A stretch of 64,000 nt of DNA from SAR324 cluster bacterium (lineage in GTDB: Bacteria; SAR324; NAC60-12), in assembly GCA_015231825.1 (NCBI GenBank), contig JADGAV010000002.1, positions 309,030 to 373,029 of the forward strand. Direction: 5' to 3'. Position numbers and translations under genes: made by a program. The first letter of the stretch is position 1, and each line of letters begins with the position of its first letter. This document shows positions 1 through 8,117 of the stretch, piece by piece. The notes under the pieces were generated by a model. The model saw only the letters and a program-made list of their open reading frames with translations, had not been told where the DNA came from and did not search any database.

Positions 1-438
1 GATGAAGCAATTTTTTTGGTGCAGGCAGAATGTCATGAAAAAATGCGGATGGTGGTTCCTTTAGGAAGCCGGGTTCCTTTGCATGCTTCCGGTGTAGGAA
101 AAGCGCTACTGGCCAATATGACAAAACCAGAGGTTTCCGCGATTTTGCAAAAAAAAGGGTTGGCCAAGTACACTGAAAACACGATTGTTGAACCAAAGCA
201 GCTTTTTCAAGCCTTGACCGAAGTAAAAGAACAAGGGTTCGCGTTTGACGACGAGGAACATGCCGTTGGCCTGCGCTGTGTCGCTGCATGTGTTGTTGAT
301 GAGTACGGTCAGTCGGTAGCGGCGATCTCCGTTTCAGGACCGCGAGCCAGAATCCCGGATGACCGGATCTCATATCTTGGTCATATGGTCGTGACGATGG
401 CTTCTCGAATTACCCGGCAATATGGCGGAAATTCCTGA
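1..438 (+). CDS. IclR-family transcriptional regulator, C-terminal part (5' end outside window)
   Basis: The reading frame is open from the first base, so the gene is cut at its 5' end and only the effector-binding domain is visible. The signature around LGSRVPLHASGVGKALLA and the C-terminal stretch AAISVSGPRARI are typical of the IclR ligand-binding domain. The N-terminal winged helix lies outside the window. IclR proteins are ligand-responsive repressors or activators of aromatic and heterocyclic acid catabolism. This gene converges with the leftward catabolic cluster, its stop lying five bases from the end of the desulfurase gene, so it is the obvious candidate regulator of that cluster. 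That regulatory link is inference. Confidence 0.88.
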   Translation, partial: DEAIFLVQAECHEKMRMVVPLGSRVPLHASGVGKALLANMTKPEVSAILQKKGLAKYTENTIVEPKQLFQALTEVKEQGFAFDDEEHAVGLRCVAACVVDEYGQSVAAISVSGPRARIPDDRISYLGHMVVTMASRITRQYGGNS

Positions 439-443
439 ACTCT

Positions 444-1712
444 TTAGGGAGAAAAAATTTTTCTGACTTTTTCCAGACTGAAGACCAGCTGATCGATGTC
501 CTCTCGGCTATTGTACGACCCGAAACTCATTCGGACGGTGGCCTGCACCCCTAAATGCTTCATCAATGGCTGGGCGCAATGGTGTCCGGCACGAACTGCG
601 ATGCCGTCCAGATCCAAAATTTGCGCGACATCATGAGGATGGACGTCGCTCATATTGAATGACAGCACTCCGGCTTTCTGATGGCAGTCAAGAGGAGGGA
701 AAACCGTGAGATCCGGGGTTTGGTTCAATGCAGAAAGAGCATACACCATCAAGTCATGCTCATGCTGCTGAATGCGATCCATTCCCCATTGATTGAGACA
801 GTCGACTGCTGCTGAAAGTCCCACCGCCTCCGCAATAGCTGGAGTCCCGGCTTCAAATTTTGCAGGATATTCCGCCCAGGTCGACGTGTCTGGATGGACG
901 CGTTCAATCATGCCTCCTCCTCCCATCATCGGTTCCATTGTTTCTAAATATTCAGGTTTCGCAAAAAGTACTCCGATTCCGGTTGGGCCATACATTTTGT
1001 GGGATGAAAAAGCTAAAAAATCACACTCCAAAGTTTCCACATTGATGGGATGCCGGGCGACCGCCTGCGCGGCATCAACTAAAACGGGAACTCCTTGGTT
1101 GTGAGCGATTTCAATGATTTTTTTAAGAGGAGTGACAGTTCCTAAAACATTTGAAATGGAGCAAACGGTCAAGATTCTGGTTTTGTCTGTAATGCTATTT
1201 TCAAGAGCCTCAAGATCAAGAATTCCTTCTTCGGTCAAGGGAACGTAGCGCAACTTTGCGTTTTTTTCTTTTGCCGCCATCTGCCAGGGAACCAGGTTGG
1301 AATGATGTTCCAGGGCATTGACCAGGATCTCATCTCCGCGGCGAAGCCTTGGCTTTAGCCAGGAATGAGCGACCAGGTTGATCGATTCAGTAGTTCCTCT
1401 TGTAAAGACGATGGTACGAGGGGATGGGGCGTGAACGAATGCGGAGACTTTTTCCCGTGCGTCCTCGTACAGCTGGGATGCCTCTTCAGAAAGGGTATAT
1501 ATTCCCCGGTGCACGTTGGCGTTGTTCTGCTCATAAAATCGACTCAATGCCTCGATCACCTGCCGTGGTTTCTGAGTCGTCGCCGCGCTGTCCAGGTAGA
1601 CCAATGAACCGCTATTAATTTTTCGCTGCAGAATTGGGAAGTCAGAACGAAGTTTTTCCAGCCAAATTTTATCGACCGTGTCCTGACTTTCCTGAAGAGC
1701 TGGGCTTGCCAT
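444..1712 (-). CDS. sufS: SufS/NifS-like cysteine desulfurase
   Basis: PLP-dependent class V aminotransferase of 422 aa that releases sulfur from L-cysteine as a persulfide. The PLP lysine is in SSHKMYGPTG (about residue 239) and the persulfide cysteine is in RAGHHCAQP (about 379), both placed as in SufS-type (group II) desulfurases. It is the last gene of the catabolic cluster and begins two bases after xdhC. In Rhodobacter capsulatus a NifS-like desulfurase works with XdhC to add the terminal sulfido ligand to the molybdenum cofactor of xanthine dehydrogenase. The same job is likely here, rather than general Fe-S assembly, because no sufBCD genes adjoin it. The function of the fold is certain; the specific role is inferred. 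Confidence 0.9.
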   Translation of the reverse strand: MASPALQESQDTVDKIWLEKLRSDFPILQRKINSGSLVYLDSAATTQKPRQVIEALSRFYEQNNANVHRGIYTLSEEASQLYEDAREKVSAFVHAPSPRTIVFTRGTTESINLVAHSWLKPRLRRGDEILVNALEHHSNLVPWQMAAKEKNAKLRYVPLTEEGILDLEALENSITDKTRILTVCSISNVLGTVTPLKKIIEIAHNQGVPVLVDAAQAVARHPINVETLECDFLAFSSHKMYGPTGIGVLFAKPEYLETMEPMMGGGGMIERVHPDTSTWAEYPAKFEAGTPAIAEAVGLSAAVDCLNQWGMDRIQQHEHDLMVYALSALNQTPDLTVFPPLDCHQKAGVLSFNMSDVHPHDVAQILDLDGIAVRAGHHCAQPLMKHLGVQATVRMSFGSYNSREDIDQLVFSLEKVRKIFSP

Positions 1713-1714
1713 GA

Positions 1715-2572
1715 CTAACCGGAGATTCCTTCTGAGGAAGTTTCAACTGGCTCGAGATTTTCGTTCGTTGCTGCAGGAAGTGCCATCCCTTTGATCTCCA
1801 TCATCGGACGGCAGGATCCGCCCCGACGAACTGCAACAATCTCTCCAATGACGCTGAGAGCAATTTCTTCAGGCAGGATACAACCGATATCAATCCCGGC
1901 AGGAGCATGCACTTTAGTCAGTTCTTCATGAGAAACTCCCGATTCAAGCAGGTAATCAAAGACCAAACCAGAACGCTTTTTACTTGCCACCAAAGCGATG
2001 TAAGCCCCTTTTCCTTCCAAGGCTTTTTTTATAGACAGATGATCACCTTTATGTTGCGTGACAACAACGACATAGGTATTGGGTGAGACTTCCATCCGGC
2101 TGAAATCGGGGTCATTGGTGATGAGGCGATCCGCAGTTGGAAAAGATTCAGGGACGGCAAGCGGATCGTTGACGGTCACTGAAAATTCAACAAAATTTCC
2201 AAGCATAGCCAGAGATTCAGCAATTCGACCGTGTCCCACAATCAGCAGCTCAGGTTTGGGTAAAAACGGTTCTACATAGACTTCCATATTTCCTCCACAA
2301 GGCATGCCCACTCCCAAAACTTCATCATCCAAATCGATGGGGACAATTCGGCTTTGTCCGTCTGAGAGACTGTCAACTGCCTCCATACTGACAGCACTTT
2401 CAGCACATCCGCCACCGACCCAGCCCATTAAGGTTTTTCCATTTCGGTCAATAATCGCCTTTGCGCCGGTTTTAGCAGATGTCGACCCTGTAACTTTAAT
2501 GACGGTGGCCACTGCAAACGCCTGATTGTCAGCACTCAGTTCGGCTACTCTACTGAAAAATTCCTTTGACAT
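1715..2572 (-). CDS. xdhC: XdhC/CoxI-family molybdenum hydroxylase maturation factor
   Basis: A protein of 285 aa with the N-terminal XdhC/CoxI domain (MGWVGGGCAESAV, about residues 49-61; a second conserved cysteine in GMPCGGNMEV) and a C-terminal Rossmann domain starting at LLIVGHGRIAES (about residue 110). XdhC binds molybdenum cofactor, helps its sulfuration and inserts it into xanthine-dehydrogenase-type apoenzymes. It sits between mocA and the cysteine desulfurase, and the cluster encodes one clear client, the molybdenum hydroxylase at 19366-23148. The order mocA-xdhC-desulfurase suggests a dedicated maturation unit. Confidence 0.9.
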   Translation of the reverse strand: MSKEFFSRVAELSADNQAFAVATVIKVTGSTSAKTGAKAIIDRNGKTLMGWVGGGCAESAVSMEAVDSLSDGQSRIVPIDLDDEVLGVGMPCGGNMEVYVEPFLPKPELLIVGHGRIAESLAMLGNFVEFSVTVNDPLAVPESFPTADRLITNDPDFSRMEVSPNTYVVVVTQHKGDHLSIKKALEGKGAYIALVASKKRSGLVFDYLLESGVSHEELTKVHAPAGIDIGCILPEEIALSVIGEIVAVRRGGSCRPMMEIKGMALPAATNENLEPVETSSEGISG

Positions 2573-2612
2573 TGATTCTCACCATCTCAAATGTACCATT
2601 GCACGGGTAAAG

Positions 2613-3209
2613 TTAATTTCGAACAAGGGCTGCGTAATCGTCTTTGGTGTCAATATCTTTGAGGACATTTGCTGTACTCATTTCAATCTCGAGCACCTGA
2701 CTCTGGTTTTGCCGGATGACTCCCTTGCATCCGTTCGCTCCCTGATGTTCCAGAATTTCTGCTTTGTAAAGCATCGAAAATATCACAGGATTGCCGCGTT
2801 GTCCCTGAAAAGTTGGCAGAACAATTTGTTTTTTGTTTCTTTGGATAGCATTTTCAAAAGAATGAATCAGCTCGTTCATCTCTTCTGACTGGATGAATGG
2901 TAAATCTGAGAGACAAATCATGATGCCGTCAGACAATGATGAAATTGCATTTATTCCTGCCTGAATCGACGTCGTCATTCCATTGCGAAAATCTGTGTTG
3001 TTGACAAAGCGAATATGCCGATTTTGCAAGGCCTTTCTGATCCGGTCTGCTTCATGACCCAAAACGAGTATCACTTCGTGCACCTCTGATGCCAATACAT
3101 TGTCAACAATAGATTCAATCAGAGTTTTATCTCGGAAAGGGAGCAGTAGTTTGTTTTCTGCTCCCATCCGTTTGGATTCGCCGGCGGCCAATACAATTGC
3201 AGAAATCAT
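2613..3209 (-). CDS. mocA: MocA-like molybdenum cofactor nucleotidyltransferase
   Basis: A protein of 198 aa opening with the nucleotidyltransferase signature VLAAGESKRMG followed by NKLLLPF, as in MocA and MobA-like proteins. MocA transfers CMP to molybdopterin to give the dinucleotide form (MCD) used by the xanthine dehydrogenase family. Other conserved points are the LSDLPFI metal-binding aspartate (about residue 102) and GNPVIF near residue 139. Its place next to xdhC, with no mobA-type partner, supports MCD synthesis for the cluster's hydroxylase rather than guanylylation. CTP specificity is inferred from context. Confidence 0.85.
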   Translation of the reverse strand: MISAIVLAAGESKRMGAENKLLLPFRDKTLIESIVDNVLASEVHEVILVLGHEADRIRKALQNRHIRFVNNTDFRNGMTTSIQAGINAISSLSDGIMICLSDLPFIQSEEMNELIHSFENAIQRNKKQIVLPTFQGQRGNPVIFSMLYKAEILEHQGANGCKGVIRQNQSQVLEIEMSTANVLKDIDTKDDYAALVRN

Positions 3210-3221
3210 TGCTGATTTGAT

Positions 3222-4409
3222 TTAAAGAAATTCCGGTAAAGTTTCGGCAGGAGGGGTATTGCGGGATCGTCCAATGCGTTGAATCCCGTCGATCATCACG
3301 CCTCCAATGCCTGGAAGATCGCCTTTGCGTATTGAATCAAGAAGATCTTTTCCAGAGGAATGTTGAGCTTTGGAGAGAAAAACAAAATCAGCAGCTCGTC
3401 CTGATTCAATCATACCGCCGTCGAGATTGCGTATTTTTGCAGTATTTCCTGTCGCAAAACAAAATACAATTTCAGGAGGAATGTCTCCGAGAGACGAAAG
3501 CATGGCAATCATTCGAAGGATTCCCAGCGGTTGGACCCCGGAACCTGCAGGAGAATCGGTTCCTAAAATTACCCGGTCGAGCTGTTTCAGCTCCTTAGCG
3601 GTTTTCATGGCATGCAATGCTGCCAATTCATTGCCATTGTGAACCAATTCAATTGCTCTTGAACATTGTTCGCAGAGACATTCGATCTGCGTGAGAGGCA
3701 GTGCAGTGTGGCCGCCATTGATATGGCCAATCACATCAGCATCAGCTTCCAGCACCACATCTTTGTCAATATAGCCAGAGCCAGGCACAGATGGTCCGCC
3801 AGTATGGATGGTTGATTGTATCCCGTACTTTCGTGCCCATGCCACCATTTGCCGGGCTTCTTCTCCGGCCTTGACGCTGCCTAATCCAATTTCTCCAAGG
3901 AGGGTCACACCGGCTTTCGCCATTTCTGCAAAATCCTCCTCCACCATCTCTTTTTCGATGACTGGGGCACCAGCGTGGATTTTGACCCCACCCGGTCTGA
4001 AATTGTCAAAACAGCGTTGAGCAGTGATTGCCAGAGCCTTCAACCCGACAATATCTTTGGGGCGACCGGGGAGGTGTACCTCTCCTGCAGAAATCATGCA
4101 GGTGATTCCGCCATTCAAAAAGGAATCAATCCAGTTCAATTGATTCTGACGAGGTGTCCAGTCTCCAAAAACCGGATGAACATGACTGTCGATCAGTCCG
4201 GGTGAAACAGCTGCCCCTTTACAATCAACAGTAGAGTCGATACCCGAGGTGTTGAGGTCGCTTTCTTTCCCCAAAGAATCAATTTTTCCATCCTGCACAA
4301 CGATTGCGTTGGCATCGAGGATCGGATTCTTTAAGTTTCCTGATAAAAGGAGACCGATATTTTTAATAAGTATTCTTCCAGAATGAATTTCTGCTGCTGC
4401 TTGTGCCAT
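3222..4409 (-). CDS. ena: Enamidase homologue (1,4,5,6-tetrahydro-6-oxonicotinate ring opening)
   Basis: Amidohydrolase-superfamily protein of 395 aa. It resembles, over its whole length as I remember that sequence, the enamidase of Eubacterium barkeri, which hydrolyses 1,4,5,6-tetrahydro-6-oxonicotinate to 2-formylglutarate and ammonia. Shared landmarks include IIKNIG-type N-terminus, DxHVH, TPRQ or APRQ, MISAG, PGRPKD, KALAIT, HTGG, HINGG and the C-terminal RNTPPA. Metal ligands of the binuclear centre are placed as expected: H76, H78, E173, H202, H229 and D285. It has about 12 extra N-terminal residues. The start has a strong ribosome site (GGAGG, six bases upstream). It belongs to the same operon as a 6-hydroxynicotinate reductase homologue, which supplies this substrate. 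Function is inferred from similarity plus context; a related cyclic imidase or enamide substrate remains possible. Confidence 0.82.
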   Translation of the reverse strand: MAQAAAEIHSGRILIKNIGLLLSGNLKNPILDANAIVVQDGKIDSLGKESDLNTSGIDSTVDCKGAAVSPGLIDSHVHPVFGDWTPRQNQLNWIDSFLNGGITCMISAGEVHLPGRPKDIVGLKALAITAQRCFDNFRPGGVKIHAGAPVIEKEMVEEDFAEMAKAGVTLLGEIGLGSVKAGEEARQMVAWARKYGIQSTIHTGGPSVPGSGYIDKDVVLEADADVIGHINGGHTALPLTQIECLCEQCSRAIELVHNGNELAALHAMKTAKELKQLDRVILGTDSPAGSGVQPLGILRMIAMLSSLGDIPPEIVFCFATGNTAKIRNLDGGMIESGRAADFVFLSKAQHSSGKDLLDSIRKGDLPGIGGVMIDGIQRIGRSRNTPPAETLPEFL

Positions 4410-4420
4410 AGTTGCCTCCT

Positions 4421-5005
4421 TTATCGCAATCCGTCTTCTCCTTTGATTTCGTCTTTGGTCATCCCTCCTACTCTCGGAAAAGGTCTGCCGGAATCAGTCA
4501 CTGCAATCGCGACCACAATCTGGTTTGCTCTGGGAGCATCAGTCACCCTTACTTCAATTGCATCAAAATGGCTTCGCACATAAGCGGCATCTTTATGACC
4601 AAGGGGAACATCGAGGGTGCTTCCCATTCCTCCCATTTTTTTTGCAGATGGGATAAGGGCAGGTCCTTTTTCCAATACCGCTCTGACAGGTTTGCCGAGG
4701 CGCGGGTGAAGGATGGCGGCGGCATGCTCCCATTCTCCATTTTCTCCGACAATGGCTCCTTTTCCAAAACTTTCCGCTTCTCCTCCCTTAATTCCAAGGG
4801 CATCCACCGCTTTTTTTGTTAGTAAAGTTCCTAGTTCCTCCCCAATTTCCATCAACGGTTCGAGATCTTCCTGATACGTTCCAGCCAAGGGGTTTTCAAT
4901 GACCGCCACCGCTGCTGCTTTGCGGGTGGGGGGATTGACCTCTTTGTTCATCTCGAGCAGAATTTCTTCGACCACCACCATAGTTTTAATGATTTTCGCT
5001 TTCAT
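4421..5005 (-). CDS. Amino acid synthesis family (PF06684/DUF1185) protein, copy 2
   Basis: A protein of 194 aa of the PF06684 family, whose biochemical function is unknown despite its name. It is a paralogue of the 193-aa protein at 16429-17010: both carry an N-terminal R-K-A-A-V-A-x-V-I-x-N-P motif, the block IPSxKKxGxxGxxLDVP, then AAYVRxHFDxI, DAP and the identical type of end (GxDGLR). A strong ribosome site (AAGGAGG) precedes the start. The gene lies 11 bases upstream of the enamidase gene. Members of this family recur next to 6-hydroxynicotinate reductase-type genes, so a role in the ring-degradation pathway, for instance handling an unstable imine or enamide intermediate, is a reasonable guess. 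Confidence 0.85.
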   Translation of the reverse strand: MKAKIIKTMVVVEEILLEMNKEVNPPTRKAAAVAVIENPLAGTYQEDLEPLMEIGEELGTLLTKKAVDALGIKGGEAESFGKGAIVGENGEWEHAAAILHPRLGKPVRAVLEKGPALIPSAKKMGGMGSTLDVPLGHKDAAYVRSHFDAIEVRVTDAPRANQIVVAIAVTDSGRPFPRVGGMTKDEIKGEDGLR

Positions 5006-5130
5006 TTCCCCTCCTTTGTATAGAGTTTAAAAAAATTTGCAAATTGTTGAGCCTTGCGACAGTGTGTATGTCTTGTTTTCGGGTGCCTGAGCTTAAAATA
5101 ATGCGTCAGGAGATCATTAAACAATTGATT

Positions 5131-5883
5131 TTAATATTTTATCCCCAATTTGGATTTTGCCTGAATGACTGCTTTTCGACGCTCTGGAGAACCCAGCAGT
5201 TTCCGGCGCGGACTTTCCCAATTCGTAGCTGAAAAACTGCCGGAATCAAGATCTCGCAGTAAAGCTTTAGTGACTGACAACGCTTCGGGATTTCCTTCAG
5301 CAGCTTTTTCTGCCAATTGCCAGGCACGCTCCATCGATTTTCCGGTTGGAACGGATTCTATTGCGAGGCCCTTGTGAACCGCCTGCTTTGCATCCAGAAG
5401 GTTCCCGGTCAGCAACATGGAAGACAAAAGTGATGACCCCAATCGTGTGTGCCATTTGGCGATTGAAGATGGGTTGTAAAGCAGTCCCAGACGAGCGGCA
5501 GGAATTTGGAAATAAGCTCCCTCGGCAACGAGCAGCATGTCGCAGGATGTGACCAGATCAAATGCAGCCCCGATGCACGCGCCTTCTATGGCACCAATAA
5601 CAGGAAACGGGAATGTCTCGATAGATTGTTTAACAAATTCTAAAGTTTCGTCAAATTTAAGATCGTCCAGTGTGCCATTGATATCCGTAAGATCTGCCCC
5701 GGCGCTGAAGGTGCTTCCCGTACTTGTCAGAATCAACGCGGATAATTTTTCGGACGCAGCTTCTGCCAATGCTTCCAGAAGAGAGTTCATCATTGCCAGC
5801 GATAGCGCATTGCGGCGACGGGGATTGCACAATACAAGGGCTCGTAATTTTCCCTGGTCAATAATTTCAAGCTGAGCTTTCAT
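5131..5883 (-). CDS. Enoyl-CoA hydratase/isomerase family protein
   Basis: Crotonase-fold protein of about 250 aa. The frame stays open further upstream, but that part overlaps the amidase gene and has no crotonase character. The ATG at 5883 gives a normal start (MKAQLEIIDQG) 10 bases after the amidase stop. The oxyanion-hole segments are SAGADLTDI (about residue 60) and the IEGACIGAAFDLV helix (about 100). Family members hydrate, isomerise or cleave acyl-CoA esters. With the acyl-CoA ligase in the same cluster it suggests that the ring-opened product is metabolised as a CoA thioester. The exact substrate cannot be read from the sequence. Confidence 0.85.
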   Translation of the reverse strand: MKAQLEIIDQGKLRALVLCNPRRRNALSLAMMNSLLEALAEAASEKLSALILTSTGSTFSAGADLTDINGTLDDLKFDETLEFVKQSIETFPFPVIGAIEGACIGAAFDLVTSCDMLLVAEGAYFQIPAARLGLLYNPSSIAKWHTRLGSSLLSSMLLTGNLLDAKQAVHKGLAIESVPTGKSMERAWQLAEKAAEGNPEALSVTKALLRDLDSGSFSATNWESPRRKLLGSPERRKAVIQAKSKLGIKY

Positions 5884-5893
5884 GCTTGTTCCA

Positions 5894-7273
5894 TCAATCT
5901 CTGCTGGGACCAGACCAGGCGTTGATGATAAATCCACGATCAAAAGAAATCTCCATTTCCAAATCTTGCGCCAGATTGAGCAAGCGCTCCTCATCTTCCC
6001 ATTTCCCCACCAATTGCAATCCGACAGGAAGCCCATCAGACAATCCGCAAGGAATGACAATCGCAGGATGCCCTGAAACGTTGAACGGTGCAGTAAAGGG
6101 AAAAGCTCCCCAAAGCCGGCTTACTTTATGACCATTTATTTCACTGGGCCGGATTCCCAGAGGAAAGGCTGGAACCGCGGTTGCAGGGGTTGCAATCACA
6201 TCGTAATTCTCCAGAAAATCGTTGATTGTTTGACGATACCGAAGTTGAATCTGTCTGGCATTTTTGACAGATTCATTGGAAACGTGACAACCTGCTTCCA
6301 GAGAAATACGTACATAGTCAGATAGTTCATCACGGGCTTTTTCCAGCAAGTGGCCTCGTTCCCTGTGTTCTTCTGCAAGTACCAATGGTGCAAACGCATC
6401 ATTCCATCCTGCCACCGGGGCTTCGGTTTCTGTTGTTTGATGCCCCAAACTGCGCAATGCTTGCCGGGCTAGTTCAATCGCTGATGAAACTCCAGGCTCC
6501 ACGGGGCGATTTTCCATTGTAGGGCACCATGCGATCTTCAGGCTTTCCCGGATTCTCGTGTAGGAGTACTGCTTTTCCGCAAGCACCCCGAGAAGTACCC
6601 GGCCATCTTCCACACACCAGCTCAGTGGGCCTGGCGAGATAAAATCAGACATTGCCCGCAGTCCGTTTTCGTTTCGGCACAGGCCATAACCTGGTTTGAT
6701 TCCGACCAATCCGTTAAAGGCAGCAGGAATTCGAACAGATCCTCCGCCATCCGCACCCAATGCAACGTTTGCTAATCCCGCGGCAACAGAGGCTGCGGCT
6801 CCTCCGCTTGATCCCCCCGGTGTGCGGGACAAATCCCACGGATTGCCGGTATCCCGGCCCAGACGGTTTTGGGAGCATGCAGACTGCCCGAATTCTGCAT
6901 TGTTGGTTTTTCCTGTAAAGACAGCACCGGCTGCTCTCAGCCGACGAACAGTCCCACAGTCAAAATCAGGGATATGAGTTTTGTAGACACGCGACCCATA
7001 GGTTGTCACGGCTCCTTTTATTTCAAAGGTGTCCTTTATTGAAACAGGAATTCCGCTTAAAACCGAGGCATGACCTGATCGATAGTCGTCCTCTGCCTTT
7101 TGGGCTTGTTTCAATGCTGGTTGCTCAAAACGTTCGAGATAGGCGTTTACTTTCCCATCATAACGATCGATTCGGGCCATGGCTTCGTTGAGAACTTCAA
7201 CAGGAGATATAGATCGTTTTTGATAGGCATCAATCAATTTGCTGATCGGCCAGTAAAGAGGGCTTAATTCCAT
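5894..7273 (-). CDS. Amidase signature family amidase
   Basis: A protein of about 459 aa with the amidase signature: the catalytic lysine in VSIKDTFE (about residue 80), the cis-serine and nucleophile region GGSSGGAAAS, and GADGGGSVRIPAAFNG. The chosen ATG at 7273 lies seven bases after the stop of the SDR gene; the open frame reaches 7396 but that extension runs inside the SDR gene. Signature amidases hydrolyse carboxylic amides by a Ser-cisSer-Lys triad. In this cluster it could remove ammonia from a ring-cleavage amide, complementing the enamidase. Specificity is unknown. Confidence 0.87.
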   Translation of the reverse strand: MELSPLYWPISKLIDAYQKRSISPVEVLNEAMARIDRYDGKVNAYLERFEQPALKQAQKAEDDYRSGHASVLSGIPVSIKDTFEIKGAVTTYGSRVYKTHIPDFDCGTVRRLRAAGAVFTGKTNNAEFGQSACSQNRLGRDTGNPWDLSRTPGGSSGGAAASVAAGLANVALGADGGGSVRIPAAFNGLVGIKPGYGLCRNENGLRAMSDFISPGPLSWCVEDGRVLLGVLAEKQYSYTRIRESLKIAWCPTMENRPVEPGVSSAIELARQALRSLGHQTTETEAPVAGWNDAFAPLVLAEEHRERGHLLEKARDELSDYVRISLEAGCHVSNESVKNARQIQLRYRQTINDFLENYDVIATPATAVPAFPLGIRPSEINGHKVSRLWGAFPFTAPFNVSGHPAIVIPCGLSDGLPVGLQLVGKWEDEERLLNLAQDLEMEISFDRGFIINAWSGPSRD

Positions 7274-7280
7274 TTTTTTC

Positions 7281-8042
7281 TCATGAATGAGGACTGACGC
7301 CGCCGCCGACGGTGTAGACTTCTCCTGTAATATATCCAGCTTTTTCACTGGCAAGAAAAGAAACGATGTTGGCGATATCCTGAGGTTCACCCACACGGCC
7401 CACTAGAGAGCGTTGCTCGGCGTAACCTTTAAAAAACTCATCCGGGTAGATTCTGCGCAGAAATTCATTGTAGATTAATCCCGGGGCAACGGCATTGACC
7501 CGGATTCCATATTTTCCATTTTCTGCTGCTGCAACCCTGGAAAGAGCCAGTATTCCAGCTTTTGCTGCAGAATATGCAGCACCGTGTTCGGTACTCGTTT
7601 CCCAGGCAGCGATTGAAGAAATATTGACGATTGATCCCGAGCCTTGTTGAATCATATGAGGCAAAGCCTGACGCATGCAATTGAATGTGCCGTTCAGATC
7701 GACATCAAGGCATCGCTGCCATGTTTCCTGTGACATCTCAGAAACGGGTTCAATTTTGTTCCATCCCGCATTGTTCACCAAAACATCGATTCTTTTGTAG
7801 TGCGCGACTACCTGTTTCATTGCTTTTGTAACGGCATCAAAATCGGTTACATCCAGTGGAATTGCGAGAAAAGGACGATCGTGTTTTTCTGTGAGCTTTT
7901 TTGCCACATCATGACAGCGCTTTTCATGAGCGTCAGTCACGACTACATCGAAACCGTCTTCTGCCAGTTGACGGGCGATGGCCAGTCCAATTCCCGCCCC
8001 TGCAGCGGCCGTAACAAGGGCTACCTTGCGTTGTTCTTCCAT
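7281..8042 (-). CDS. Short-chain dehydrogenase/reductase (FabG-like)
   Basis: A classical SDR of 253 aa. The cofactor motif is TAAAGAGIGLAIA (residues 11-23), the NNAG motif follows near residue 90, and the catalytic Ser, Tyr and Lys are in NISSIAAW and YSAAKAG (about 141-160). A C-terminal GGGVSPHS closes the fold. The aspartate after the second strand (VTDAHEK) favours NAD(H) over NADP(H). It lies in the catabolic cluster between the flavin oxidoreductase and amidase genes and may oxidise or reduce a hydroxy or oxo intermediate after ring opening, such as an aldehyde or 3-hydroxyacyl-CoA. The substrate is not determinable here. Confidence 0.88.
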   Translation of the reverse strand: MEEQRKVALVTAAAGAGIGLAIARQLAEDGFDVVVTDAHEKRCHDVAKKLTEKHDRPFLAIPLDVTDFDAVTKAMKQVVAHYKRIDVLVNNAGWNKIEPVSEMSQETWQRCLDVDLNGTFNCMRQALPHMIQQGSGSIVNISSIAAWETSTEHGAAYSAAKAGILALSRVAAAENGKYGIRVNAVAPGLIYNEFLRRIYPDEFFKGYAEQRSLVGRVGEPQDIANIVSFLASEKAGYITGEVYTVGGGVSPHS

Positions 8043-8117
8043 AATTATATTGCTAATAAATTTAATTTAAGGTTGATTGGCGGCAACGAATACTGAACAA
8101 GAATTGCCCTTACCGTG

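Noticed and set aside
4412-4822. 136-codon rightward frame
   Set aside because: It lies fully antisense to the PF06684 gene at 4421-5005, has no ribosome site and looks compositionally like a shadow.
5884-6060. N-terminal extension of the enoyl-CoA hydratase
   Set aside because: The open frame continues into the amidase gene but without crotonase-like sequence; the ATG at 5883 gives the normal start.
7274-7396. N-terminal extension of the amidase
   Set aside because: It overlaps the end of the SDR gene, has no amidase character and the ATG at 7273 fits the family start.
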